This document shows positions 49,364-59,741 of a DNA stretch of 64,000 nt, in pieces. Source of the stretch: Saccharomycopsis fibuligera x Saccharomycopsis cf. fibuligera (taxonomy: Eukaryota; Ascomycota; Saccharomycetes; Ascoideales; Saccharomycopsidaceae); NCBI GenBank assembly GCA_001936135.1, contig CP012811.1, positions 62,001-126,000 on the forward strand, given 5' to 3'. Every line of letters starts with the position of its first letter. Within the stretch, counting starts at the first letter, position 1. Both the position numbers and the translations under genes were made by a program. The notes under the pieces are model-generated. The model saw nothing but the letters and a program-made list of their open reading frames with translations. It did not search any database and was not told the DNA's origin.

Positions 49364-51677
49364 ATTTTTGTTGTTTTTGTTGTTCTTGTGTTTTATGTGA
49401 TTGTGATTTGAACTTTTTTTTTTGTTGTTGTTGTGTTTATTTTGTGTATGTGTGTGGGTAAACCAGTATGCAAAAGATAGCTAAACAGTGTAGATTCTGT
49501 TTGTGCGAGTGAATAGTGGCCTTACAAATTGAACGGCAAAGATGTAGTTACACAAATAAAGCTGTTAAAGTTGAAAAGGTAGAGCTTTTGACACTTCTGG
49601 TACTTCTGGAGAGTGGGCACTGGGTAGTAAAAAACAAAACGAGAAAATTCTGCAAGCAAAACGTACAGAACGATGGCAGATGTGCACTTTTTATACTAAT
49701 TTGCCTAAAGGCACGGAGGCTCGGGGGACGAAACGGTATTTTTCAACGTACTGTCTTGTAAATAATAATGTTGGCAAAGCTTAGTAAGAGGCCATGCGCA
49801 GAGAAACCCGCTGTCGACGAAACTGGAACGGGCCAAGCTAAAAGAAAAAGGAAGCGAGGAGCGAATAGCAGCTCTCCATAAGAAATGATAAGAAGAACTA
49901 ACGCATTTATCATGCTTTGTGGCAGCCGGATGCAAAGAGAAAAAAGTCATGCCGTGCTGCTAAGCAACAGTTTTGACGTTGAAAAGATTTTCCAATACGT
50001 CAAAGAGACCGTGTGACGAATAGTTAATTGCGATATATTATTGATGGTGCGCAATCGTAACCACCAGCGAGCAGGAAACGGCTTTGTCCAATGATATCTA
50101 CTGGTATCTCTATACTGCTATACTGTCCGGCAACAATGCTATGATAGCAACTGAGGCCGTTCGGTGCTTACTGTCCATGGATGCGGCTTTGAACCCATGA
50201 GGAAATTCAGTGGGCTACTCAGATAAGAGCGGGGCCGTGCTGGATTTCGCTGCAACCCGCACAGAGAGAGAACACTTTGCGTCTTTGTGCCAATAAAGAC
50301 ATTGTTTGTGCACCGAGGAATAATAAGTTCTGGCGCTGCACTGTCCGCAAGAGCCAGTGCGCACCGGCCGCGTTCCATGCATGTCGATGCTTATAAAAGT
50401 AAGATTATGCAATCGCACTTCCAATAATTTCATGCATGTTATGCAATGCACTGTCGCCGTGCATATTACTGCAAAAAAACATAATAAATAGCTAATCACA
50501 ACCCAGGGACTTACTAAGCAAAGCCCATTAGTGCCGCATGCGAGATTTCGCCGGGGAGACTACCGTGTAGTGCGAGGCCGGAGAGCTCTTGGCCAAGATG
50601 CAGTAGCGCTTTATGGCTACTGCGGCCAACTGGGGAAGTTGGTGCTGAGCAAGACATGCTTGGTGAAGTAAGCGGTATTGCAAGTTAAGGAAGACCGCAG
50701 GGAAATATGGATACACGACTCATGTCAAAATGTTTGATAGCCCCACCAGAGACTGCAATAGTGCCATAGTGCCATAGCTTTATGACGTTGTCAATACAAT
50801 GTCTATAGCCTTCCCCTCCAAATGATCTCAGGGAGAGCAAGAGCAAAGCTCTCCTGCATTGTATACTTACAATGCGCTATTGTCCATACGCTGGTTCTCC
50901 TCTGGTCAGCAAAGTATATTTCCGAGAGCCGTTAGGGCTACTTCCGAAGGTATAGTGGTCATCACTATAAATGGCTGTTACAGTAGGTCATGCGACACTA
51001 CTGCCGCACGGCCGTCTCGGTATGGTCGTCGCCAACCCCAAGTGTCCTGTGACAGTCCAAGATGGTGATGGCGTTGGTGATATCAAAGTGTCCAGTAGAT
51101 GGATATAACGTCTATGTTACCGTTCTCCTTGGCAAGGGCTAGTGCACGGCTGGAAGAGCGGATTTCAATATAGCTTCTGGATGTTCCATTTTCTGGAATA
51201 GCTTTATCGATCCAGAAACTTTAGCAACAAAATCGCCCGCTTAGCGACATTTTCAATGGTAGGCTCTCTCGCCTTGGGTTTTGAGGATCGACTACAAAGT
51301 GCTCCTGGAATGCGGCCTACCTGAAATGAACTCTTTGTTCGGCACCACCTAGTGAGATGGCACAAAAGCGAAAATGCCTAGTGCTGTCAAAAGACTAAAA
51401 AACCTCAAAAAAATTTCGAGTCGTCAACAAAGATAGCCAACGAGTGCATTCCTTAGTGTTTGGCCCTTGTCAGATCTGACTGTAAACGGTTTGCATAGTG
51501 GAAAATTAGCTAATCGCCGATGTAACGTGACTTGATTTGAATTTCAAAATATCTTCAAAGTTGCCGTAGTAATAATTCTAAGTCGTTTGCCGTCCTGAAA
51601 CCAAAACTACCGCTACAGCTACAGTAGTGCTCTAAAATAAGGCAGCGTTTCAGCATCCTTAAAAGGCGGAAGTAGCA
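49364..51677. other. Divergent promoter region, permease / VMS1
   Basis: 2.3 kb. The first 200 bases hold GTT/TG-rich leader DNA. From about 49700 to 51600 the DNA is less AT-rich than other gaps, yet reading frames are short and mostly without ATG. Repeated CTATAGT/AGTGCCATAG-like words occur near 50110 and 50756-50780. I recognise no RNA or gene. Confidence 0.5.
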
Positions 51678-53786
51678 ATGTCATCAAATCTTCATGTTTC
51701 AAAAGGTTCCAATGCATTACAGGATATCAATCTTCATGACTTGTATGTCTACAATTTATCCAAAGAAGTATTGAACTCTCTAAAATTATTATATTTTGAT
51801 TCAGATGCTCAATTAGCACCAGTGCCGAATAACGTCAAATTACCAGCGCTAGAAAGGCCTACTAAAAAGTCTGATGCTGTTCTAAGCAATGACAGTCTTT
51901 TGGATTTAGACAGTGTGGCAAATAGTTTGCCACAGATCATTCAGCCAAAAGCACCAAAGAATGAGGATCAAGTAACCAAAGGCGGAGAAGATTCAGAATT
52001 GGTTCATCATGAAGATAATCATGATGACAGTGGTAGTGAAATTGACCTTGATGACATTGACGAAGAAGAATCAGAGTCCGAAACAGAAAACTCCGCCAAC
52101 GACTCTTTATACCAGCGAGTTCAAGAAACATATACTGCAAGTCCTGCCGCAAATGACGAAGGACCACTAGTCAGCTACTTAAATACCAGATCAGCTTACT
52201 TATTCTTTGAGTCTGCTTTAGTTCAAAGTGATTTATTGAAAATTAGTGATGAAAAAAATCAAGACAATCAAAAAGCCTTTGCCATTTTCAAATCGGTATT
52301 TGGTCCCAAAGAAATCCAGAACCCAATTCATTGTTTGCAAAATTGGCGCGAAGACTACCAGCATCAGTTATTGCAGAAGGCCAAAATTGCAGAGAATCTA
52401 GCTAAAAGAAACATTACCAATAATGTTCAAGTACAGCAACATCAACAAAAAGCTGAAGAATATTCTGCCCTTTTCATGATTGGTGGTGGCCATTTTGCCG
52501 CGGCTATTGTCTCACATACTCCAAAAAATATCAAAAAATACATCAAGCAATCAGAAGCTGACATTTTGCCTCAGTCGGTGAATTTTATCGATCACAGGTC
52601 ATTTCATCGTTATACTACCAGACGTAAACAAGGTGGTTCGCAATCGGCAATGGACAATGCTAAGGGTAAGGCAAACTCGGCAGGTTCAAGTTTAAGAAGA
52701 TACAATGAACAGGCACTCGCCATCGATGTGAAAAATGTTATTCAAGAATGGAAAGGCTACTTAACGAATTGCAAATCAATCTTCATTAGAGCTAATACAC
52801 AAGCCAATTTCAAAAACATTGTAAGTGGCGACAATATCAACAATACCAAGAACAACATGGAATTCAAATTATACAAGAATGATCCGAGAATTAAAAGTTT
52901 TCCCTTCAGCACCAAAAGAGCCACCGTGACGGAATTGAAAACTGCTTGGATCAACTTGACTTATTTGACGGTTGCCAGCTTGCCAAAAGTTGATACTAAA
53001 GCCAAATTACTCAAACAAAGACAACAACAACAGGTAGCAGCAGCTAAACTGAAACAACAGGAGAAACGATCAGCTTCGCCAGCAGCTAAAACCAGCTCTG
53101 AACAGCTTACTCCCGAGGTCACCCAAACAAATGAATTGATTCAACTTTTGAAAAAATCAAAAGCTCCAGCATTGATATCTTACATCAGGAAAAACAAACT
53201 TGATGTCAACACTTTCCGATTTGCACCAGCAGAAAAATATGAACATAATACCCCAACGTTGCTCCATTATGCCGCGGACAACAAACTTCATCACATGGTT
53301 TATATACTTGTCAACAACTTGAAAATGGATCCCACCGTCACCAACAAAAGAAACAAAACTCCATGGGACATTCTTACCAACAACCAAGACGATAACAACA
53401 ATGATGACCACACTAAACAAACAAAGTATGCATTTCGGAAAGCAAGACATAACCTTGGCGAGAGCTTCTGTAATTGGAGTAAAAGCCACATTGCCGAACC
53501 ATTATCCGACGAGCAAATTAGAAACTTGGAGGAGCAGGAGTCCAAGGAACAAAAAGAAGCAATTGAAAAGATCCTAAACGAGGAAAAACAGCGCAGTGCT
53601 GAGGAAAATGCTAAAAAGTTGCAATCGGTCAGAGGCAAGGGCTCTGGCTTTGTCCTTGACCAAAGCGGCCATGCTTCAATTGATCGACAAGTGTTGAGCT
53701 CTTTGAGTGAAGAGGATCGTAGAAGGGTGGAAAGGGAAAAGAGGGCAAGAGCCATTGAAGCAAGATTAGGGATCAATAAAAAGTAG
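51678..53786 (+). CDS. VMS1: Vms1/ANKZF1-family peptidyl-tRNA hydrolase of ribosome quality control
   Basis: 702 residues (S. cerevisiae Vms1 has 632). Vms1 releases nascent chains from stalled 60S subunits by cleaving peptidyl-tRNA and recruits Cdc48. The start of the protein (VYNLSKEVLNSLKL) matches the Vms1 N-terminus. An acidic stretch (about 110-140) follows. The VLRF1 catalytic domain (about 165-400) holds FMIGGGHFAAAI, HRSFHRYTTRRKQGGSQS with the key Gln of GGSQS (about 318-322), and AIFIRANTQAN-like FIRANTQAN. Ankyrin-like repeats (TLLHYAADNKLHHM) lie near 525-560. A coiled coil and a C-terminal VIM (RRVEREKRARAIEARLG) for Cdc48 follow. I see no N-terminal C2H2 finger, which other Vms1 proteins have. 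Confidence 0.93.
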   Translation: MSSNLHVSKGSNALQDINLHDLYVYNLSKEVLNSLKLLYFDSDAQLAPVPNNVKLPALERPTKKSDAVLSNDSLLDLDSVANSLPQIIQPKAPKNEDQVTKGGEDSELVHHEDNHDDSGSEIDLDDIDEEESESETENSANDSLYQRVQETYTASPAANDEGPLVSYLNTRSAYLFFESALVQSDLLKISDEKNQDNQKAFAIFKSVFGPKEIQNPIHCLQNWREDYQHQLLQKAKIAENLAKRNITNNVQVQQHQQKAEEYSALFMIGGGHFAAAIVSHTPKNIKKYIKQSEADILPQSVNFIDHRSFHRYTTRRKQGGSQSAMDNAKGKANSAGSSLRRYNEQALAIDVKNVIQEWKGYLTNCKSIFIRANTQANFKNIVSGDNINNTKNNMEFKLYKNDPRIKSFPFSTKRATVTELKTAWINLTYLTVASLPKVDTKAKLLKQRQQQQVAAAKLKQQEKRSASPAAKTSSEQLTPEVTQTNELIQLLKKSKAPALISYIRKNKLDVNTFRFAPAEKYEHNTPTLLHYAADNKLHHMVYILVNNLKMDPTVTNKRNKTPWDILTNNQDDNNNDDHTKQTKYAFRKARHNLGESFCNWSKSHIAEPLSDEQIRNLEEQESKEQKEAIEKILNEEKQRSAEENAKKLQSVRGKGSGFVLDQSGHASIDRQVLSSLSEEDRRRVEREKRARAIEARLGINKK

Positions 53787-54031
53787 TAGTTGAAGTTGAA
53801 ATAGACTTGTTTTGATAGTATGTATGAATAGATAATCTCTTCAATGTCACGTCATTTATTTATTTCTCCCTGTGATGGATCGAAATAGTACAATGCAAGA
53901 GTAGATAAAAAGTATTGTATTTATCAAATAGAAAACGCAAAAAAAAAAAAAAAAAAAATACCCAAAGAACTGAAATAAGAACAAGGAAAACGAATAAATA
54001 GTATAGTACCAAGTCGCATATATAGCAGAGA

Positions 54032-55549
54032 TCACTGCTCTAGCTTTCTCTTTTTATTTTGATTCAACAATGCTTCTTCATCAGCAATCAACTTGTCAAC
54101 AAACCCTTCAAACAACTTCACATACGGTTTCAAAGAAGTCTTATCCCAATCATCCACTTGGCCACCATCAGCACTACCCGCGCTAGCATAATTTTCAAAC
54201 TCAGACTGTAATTGGAACAAAGTGGGAGCATTCATTGGATCGAAACCCAGTTTGGGACCCTGGTAATCCTGTAGTTCATGTTCATAGTCTTCAAACATCA
54301 ATTTAGCATCAAAAGGCACACATACGTTTCCCGTTCCCGGATGAATACAAAATGGCGATTTCAACAAATGGATGAGTTGTCTAGAGACTTCAATATCCAA
54401 TCTTGGATACAATGTTTCAATGATTATGTCTTCCCTCATATTTTGGAACTGATTGACGTGTAAATGTTTAGCCACGCTCTTGTTATTCTCGTATGTGATC
54501 TTGATATCCATCCATTTTTCATAACTGTTACGATTCGGATTACTGGTCCAGTACTGTTTGAGTAACTGAGCTAGTTGTTTATCAGAAATCATTGGCAACA
54601 AATGTTCCATTGCTACTTTATCATCGGCCCATGGGTCCTGCTCATCAAGAATGATATCTTTGAATTTCTGCTTCAATATCTCCAATGATCTCTTGATGTG
54701 AGGATGCAATGGTCTTTTCAAATTCAACCCGTTCTTATTTCTTGACTTGTTCCCGCCATTTCCACTACTATTATTCAAAACGTCCAAATATTCAACAATC
54801 GCACGTCTTTTCAATTCTGGCAAATTCCGTGCCTTGTGATCACTTATCCAGCAATGTGCCCCTCTTCTGCCCGAGAAGACCCAAATCAAATTCTTGAACC
54901 CAAAATCTTGCCTCAAGGCGGTCTCAATAATCTGACTCCCCACAGTGATGAATTTCCAACACTTGTTGCAGATCGCCGTTCCTGAGCAGCACGTTCTAAT
55001 TCCGTCATAATCAGTCAAATCAATATCAAACACAAAATCTTTCTCCACCGGTTTCATGGCGCTCTTCGGCAACGTCTTACGTTCTTTTGGGTTAACGCTG
55101 TATACTGCCCCAATTTCAAATCTGGTAGGGTTGGCCTTAATCACGGAATTCTTGAAGTCTGAAAGCGAATTGTACGAGTTGTAACGCTGATATGCTCCGG
55201 ACCTGTACTCGTAGGCAAATTCTCTGAAACTGAACGATTTGGTGACCGTGGTTGAAGAATGACTTAGCCACTGGAAAATGTACTTGAAGGGAAGAAAATG
55301 CTTGTAGTAGAATACCATATCTGACTCAGAGACTTTTGGGCCCTTGGAAGTAGGGGCTACTACCGGTGATGGTGACTGTAATTTCCCTTCATGTTTATTT
55401 TCTTTACTGTTGGCTTCCTCGTCTGTCTGTTTTGCTGCTGCCGAACCAGCGTTGTTGTCGTTTGGTAAGGAAGGTTTGATTTCTGGTTCTGGAGTGGGTT
55501 TAGCTGATGATGATGCTGACGCACCGTTAGACGAAGCTATTGAGGGCAT
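54032..55549 (-). CDS. PRI1: DNA primase small (catalytic) subunit
   Basis: 505 residues; S. cerevisiae Pri1 has 409. It makes RNA primers within the Pol alpha-primase complex. The first 95 residues are a Ser/Pro/Glu/Lys-rich extension before the conserved start MVFYYKHFLPFKYIFQWL. Catalytic Asp residues lie in FVFDIDLTDYDGIRTCC (about 170-187). Zinc-site Cys (CCSGTAICNKCWKF) follow, then FSGRRGAHCWISD, the nucleotide-binding signature. The acidic C-terminus is normal. It is convergent with VMS1, 245 bp apart, a gap that holds only A-rich 3' flanks. Confidence 0.95.
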   Translation of the reverse strand: MPSIASSNGASASSSAKPTPEPEIKPSLPNDNNAGSAAAKQTDEEANSKENKHEGKLQSPSPVVAPTSKGPKVSESDMVFYYKHFLPFKYIFQWLSHSSTTVTKSFSFREFAYEYRSGAYQRYNSYNSLSDFKNSVIKANPTRFEIGAVYSVNPKERKTLPKSAMKPVEKDFVFDIDLTDYDGIRTCCSGTAICNKCWKFITVGSQIIETALRQDFGFKNLIWVFSGRRGAHCWISDHKARNLPELKRRAIVEYLDVLNNSSGNGGNKSRNKNGLNLKRPLHPHIKRSLEILKQKFKDIILDEQDPWADDKVAMEHLLPMISDKQLAQLLKQYWTSNPNRNSYEKWMDIKITYENNKSVAKHLHVNQFQNMREDIIIETLYPRLDIEVSRQLIHLLKSPFCIHPGTGNVCVPFDAKLMFEDYEHELQDYQGPKLGFDPMNAPTLFQLQSEFENYASAGSADGGQVDDWDKTSLKPYVKLFEGFVDKLIADEEALLNQNKKRKLEQ

Positions 55550-56330
55550 GGTAATTGTATCTTATGTTGTCTTTTCTGGAGAAAAAAAACAAAAACAAAA
55601 AAAAAAACAAAAGATTAATAAAAAGGGTTATAGTAGATGTTGTTTAGTATACCTTGGCTGGTATCTATGGTAACGATGATACCGTATGATTTGAATTTAT
55701 CGAGATGTAATGTCAACAACAACTTTGCCCGAAACCAAAGAAAAAACGGAACGCGTCTTTTTTTTTTTTTTTTTTTTTTTTTCATTTTGATTTCCGCGAG
55801 AAAAAACAAAAAAGTAAAAAAAAAATATAAACGCGAACGCGTCGGGATCTGAATGCATCAATGGACCCTAGCCTAGGTAAAGCTTTAACTGAGTTCACTA
55901 CCACTCTAGAATAGAAAGAATGTTTAGTCAAGTATATGGCCCTTGAACTTGAAAACTTTCTAACATTAGGAAAGCAAGATACGGGTGTGGGTAGATGTAC
56001 GTTTCCGCGAACAATAATCAATATTGAGTGGCATGCAATACACATTACAGACAAGAAAGGCACTTGAACTGGAAAAAAATTAAGAGGTAAATTCAAAATT
56101 TAAAATTCGAAAGATCAAAGATAAAAAAAAAAAAAAAAAATAAAAAGGTAAAAGATACAGAATAGAAACGAAAATAGGAGATAAATAGGGACATATAACT
56201 AGTAAGTATACAAAATAATATAACAGAGTAAACAAGGTAACAAAAAAAAAAAAAAAAAAAAAAAAAGTAAGAACAAATAGATAAAAAGCTAATATAGAAA
56301 AGCATAACGATAAAACTCAGCGCACACGCA
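55550..56330. other. Intergenic region, PRI1 promoter to bZIP 3' end
   Basis: Contains T-run 55758-55782 and A-runs near 56122 and 56241, with an ACGCGT (MCB-like) site at 55751-55756 and another ACGCGT at 55836-55841. MCB sites fit G1/S expression of PRI1. No gene seen. Confidence 0.6.
55751..55841. promoter_or_regulatory. Pair of ACGCGT (MCB) sites upstream of PRI1
   Basis: ACGCGT cores near 55751 and 55836, about 200-290 bp upstream of the PRI1 start. MBF (Mbp1-Swi6) uses this element for G1/S DNA-replication genes in yeasts, including primase subunits. Confidence 0.55.
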
Positions 56331-57525
56331 CTAACCCCTATCATGTTTAATATTCAAAGGTGGCACATCAGTAATCAACTTACTCTGCAAAGTCAAAATG
56401 TAATTCTTCAAATCTTGATTCTGTCTAGTCAAATTATCAATTTGTTCCTCCAAAGTTCTAACTTTCTTGACTTGAAGTTCCAAATCTTTGATATACTGTT
56501 CTTTTCTCAATCTAAATGCTCTTTGGGCATTTCTATTTTGTGCTGCTCTTTTAGTATTGCTTAAAGATCTACCATTTCTAGAAGCCAATTCTTGTTGAGC
56601 TAGTGAATTAATCAATGCTGCGTCGTTAGCAGCGGCGCTGGAATTGGTACCGTTGCCACTAGGGCCGCCATTGCCACCAGGGCTATTACCAGTTGGATTC
56701 TCGTTGCGTACCGAAGTGACTGCGCTATTAACTGGCACATGGCCGGCTTGGTGCTGCTGGTGCTGCTGCTGAGCCGCGGCGGCGGCAGCTGCTTGGGCTC
56801 TTTGAGTTCCTTGGGACTGTTGAAACAAGTGCTGAGGATGTGCTTGAACTTGGGCTTGAGCTTGTTGTAAAGCATGCTGCTGTTGTTGTGGTACTTGCGA
56901 CTGGTGTGGTGGTTGTGCGGGCGGACCCTGTGGCTGCTGTTGTGAAGGCTGTTGTTGTGGGATACCAGGATGACCAGCTTGTTGTTGACTCTGCTGTGAT
57001 TGTGGAGTTGGCGAATGTGAATGTGGAACTTGTGCTCCATCCAACTGTTTTTCCAGACTATTGTTGGCATTATTGTTGCCATTACTGCCGCCATTATGAT
57101 TATCGTTAGTGTCGTTATTATCGTTATTATTACCGTCGTTATCATTAGTGTCATTATTATTATCATTAGGATTAGGAGTTCCTGAATTCAGACCATGTTG
57201 TTCATCGCTGTTGCTGACAATTGAATTTGCAGCATTAGCAGCATTAGCAGCAGCTGCAACCGCAGCAGTGACTTCTTCAAAATTCGCGTTTTGAACTGCT
57301 TCATTCAATTGTTTTATTTGAGCTTTGCTGAAACTCGGATCGATTTGTTCATCTATATTGCGTTAGTACTTGACAAATGATACTTCAAACTGGGAGGCAA
57401 AAAATTGCCAACGCCGCAGTAATGAGTGAACAAGTGTAAAAAAAAAAAAAAAATCGCAAAAAACCCAAAAAACATCGGTACATACTTTTGGCTTCCTTGT
57501 CATCCCAGGATCTGTAAGATGACAT
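56331..57525 (-). CDS. bZIP transcription factor, KapC/Pap1-like, spliced
   Basis: Exon 1 57525-57486 (13 codons and one base), intron 57485-57353, exon 2 57352-56331; 353 residues. The N-terminus MSSYRSWDDKEAK is encoded by exon 1. The middle (about 40-270) is Asn/Asp-, then Gln/Pro/His/Ala-rich, typical of an activation region. The bZIP lies near 280-340: basic region KRAAQNRNAQRAFRLRKEQY, close to the fungal Yap/Pap1 consensus QNRxAQRAFRxRK, followed by a Leu/Val/Ile heptad zipper. The first zipper residues resemble filamentous-fungal KapC more than S. cerevisiae Yap1. There is no Cys-rich redox domain. The target genes are unknown. Confidence 0.85.
57353..57485 (-). other. Intron of the bZIP gene
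   Basis: 133 nt with perfect yeast signals on the minus strand: donor GTATGT, branch TACTAAC (plus-strand 57362-57368) and acceptor ATATAG. Splicing gives AAA-A|AT-GAA and a continuous frame from the ATG at 57525. Confidence 0.93.
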
Positions 57526-58289
57526 CTTGAGTTGTTGAAAATGATCTTGATAATATTGTCAGTACTCTGGTATAGTCTAGGCCAGAGAGGTTAGTAAGAT
57601 GGTCGAATGTTGAGGTATTTATTACATAAACGCTTAGATAAATTGTTAGGAAAAACGAAAAGCGCAGTCAGCAATTATAAATCGCGTTTTTCGTTCGCTG
57701 CCAAAACACACGAAAACTCACTTTTGTTGTTGTTTCTGTTACCGTTTGTCTCGTTCTCAAAATAAAACGCGTAACTGACTGATGTGACTTGAGCAGAAAA
57801 GCTAGTAACTCCTGGCAAATGGAAATATAGCGTGCAGTACAATTATAGTATCCCCTTGGTGGTGGTAGTTGTAGGTGAAAGACCCAAAGCAGAGCAAAGA
57901 AGAAAACAAGAAAAGAAAAGAATTTTGGGGGAAACTGGGAGTTTGGATGACTAATATCCAACAAATACAAAATGAATATTACCCGGTTTTGGTCTTTGCT
58001 GATTGTGTAACAAACCGGCTATAAACACTAAAGCTCAACATCTCTACAATAACTTATAATATTATAAGGTGCAAAAACTGAAAGAAAAAGAAAGTCAAAA
58101 AAAAAAAGCTATTGAATATATTCATAAACATCAAATTCTATTGAATAAGGGCATGTAGCATTGCTTTTGCCACTACTTTGTGTGTTCTATAGTCAAACGA
58201 TAAACTGGTCAATTGATTATGTCAAATCAAGTAAATCAATAATTATCTTTCTTCTTTTTTCAATCTTACACTCTCAGTAAGACACCCAC
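57526..58289. other. bZIP promoter and carrier 3' flank
   Basis: About 760 bases. An ACGCGT-like AACGCGTAA occurs near 57765. No gene seen. Confidence 0.55.
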
Positions 58290-59741
58290 CTACTTCAACA
58301 CCTTAGGCTTCTGTGTAATCAGGTCATCATCGTCCAAGCAATTTATACTTTCGAAATAGTTTTTGATAAATTCAAACGAGACCAACGTCACTGCGGATGA
58401 TGGAACGGTTCTTGTTAGATTGGTGCAGTATCCAGAATAAAACCCTTTTAGCCCCTCTTTTCTGTAAATGTTTTTGATTGTGCGAATCAAATGGCTTTTT
58501 GATTCTGCCCTTAGCGGGTTTTGAGTTTTAGCAGCAGTACTGGTACTGGTACTTCTGCTGCTACTATTATTGGCAATTGAGTGAATTTGCAACCTCGTTC
58601 TGAGCACCTCATGAGGATAAGTCAAAGTAGAAGCAACCATCTTAGACAATGAACTGGCAAGAATCAATTTCAAGAAAAAGTAAAACCGTTCCTGTTTAGC
58701 CAACGGATCATTGTTTGAGTATATTTTCATCTTATTATTGGTATCGTTAATGTTACAATGCAAAATTTTTTTCAAGTATTCGTAAACTGGGAAATGAATC
58801 GCAACATGGAATAGTCCGAACAACGAAGGCACCAACCCAGAGTAAAACACCTTGATTCCTTCATTTTGGTACATTTTTCTGAATGCGTCAATCGTCCCTG
58901 AGTAATAATTTTTATTTGAGATTGGTTGTTTAGTTAGTGGTGTCTTGTGTGCGGGATCCACTGATTCGTAAATCGTACGTCCATTACCAGTTTGCAACAT
59001 TAATCTTGTCTTGACTACCCATATTGGATTAGTCAAAGTTGTAGATGCGGCCCCGGCAGTCATTGCCGATAACGAGTAGCTGACAAAGCTCATTACTGAA
59101 TGATGATCACTATAAACGTCCACATTAAACAACTTTTTGATAGTCTGTGGGTAAAAAACTTTTGCGTTTTCGTAAACGGTGAAGTAAATCATCCAGGTCG
59201 GCAAGTAGCCAATAGTAATGGGCACTAAGCCTCTATACAATCCACTTATTCCCTCTTGGTGGTAAATTTTCCCCAACGTGTTGAATATTCCCTTGTACTT
59301 CATTCTTAATTCTGTGTTTGCACCAGCACTTTCTTTCAATACTACCCCCTGAGCTTGTAGTCTAGTTTTGGCCACGTCTAGAGGGCAAACAGAGACTCCG
59401 GATAAAAAGCCAGCTAAAGCACCGGAAATCGCACTGATCTGAGTATTGTTGAGATAGGAAAGTACGGGAATTGGATGAAAGTTTTTAGGATGCGGATAGT
59501 GGAAGATCTCGTTATGCGGCTGGTGCTGCTTATTGCCGCCGTCGCTATGATGACTATTACTATTACTGTTATTGATACTCATGTTTGCATCGTCAAAGAT
59601 GTAGCTGTTTGGGGTTGTTATTTGCTGATCACCGCAGTTTACTATTGGACTTATCAAGGGAGAGTTATGGGCGTCTGTGAGGCCAGTGGTGGAGATCACC
59701 GAGGAAGTGTCAACGGACTCTGGATATGCGGACGTACTCAT
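58290..59741 (-). CDS. YIA6: Mitochondrial carrier, probable NAD+ transporter (Yia6/Yea6-like)
   Basis: 483 residues from the first ATG. It has three mitochondrial-carrier repeats with signatures PLDVAKTRLQAQG, NPIWVVKTRLMLQTGNG and YPHEVLRTRLQIHS. Each ends in the EGxxGxYxG-type box (QEGISGLYRGL, NEGIKVFYSGL, KEGLKGFYSGY). Trp in the second signature (PIW) is typical of the NAD+/pyrimidine-nucleotide carrier group, and ISGALAGFLSGVSVCPLDV matches Yia6. An N-terminal 150-residue Asn/Ser/His-rich extension and a Ser/Thr insert before the third repeat's end are lineage-specific. The protein is expected in the inner membrane. Substrate is inferred from family resemblance. Confidence 0.87.
   Translation of the reverse strand: MSTSAYPESVDTSSVISTTGLTDAHNSPLISPIVNCGDQQITTPNSYIFDDANMSINNSNSNSHHSDGGNKQHQPHNEIFHYPHPKNFHPIPVLSYLNNTQISAISGALAGFLSGVSVCPLDVAKTRLQAQGVVLKESAGANTELRMKYKGIFNTLGKIYHQEGISGLYRGLVPITIGYLPTWMIYFTVYENAKVFYPQTIKKLFNVDVYSDHHSVMSFVSYSLSAMTAGAASTTLTNPIWVVKTRLMLQTGNGRTIYESVDPAHKTPLTKQPISNKNYYSGTIDAFRKMYQNEGIKVFYSGLVPSLFGLFHVAIHFPVYEYLKKILHCNINDTNNKMKIYSNNDPLAKQERFYFFLKLILASSLSKMVASTLTYPHEVLRTRLQIHSIANNSSSRSTSTSTAAKTQNPLRAESKSHLIRTIKNIYRKEGLKGFYSGYCTNLTRTVPSSAVTLVSFEFIKNYFESINCLDDDDLITQKPKVLK

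Noticed and set aside
50215-50499. 94-codon Cys-containing frame in the permease/VMS1 gap
   Set aside because: It starts at GTG, and I see neither a signal peptide nor a family pattern.
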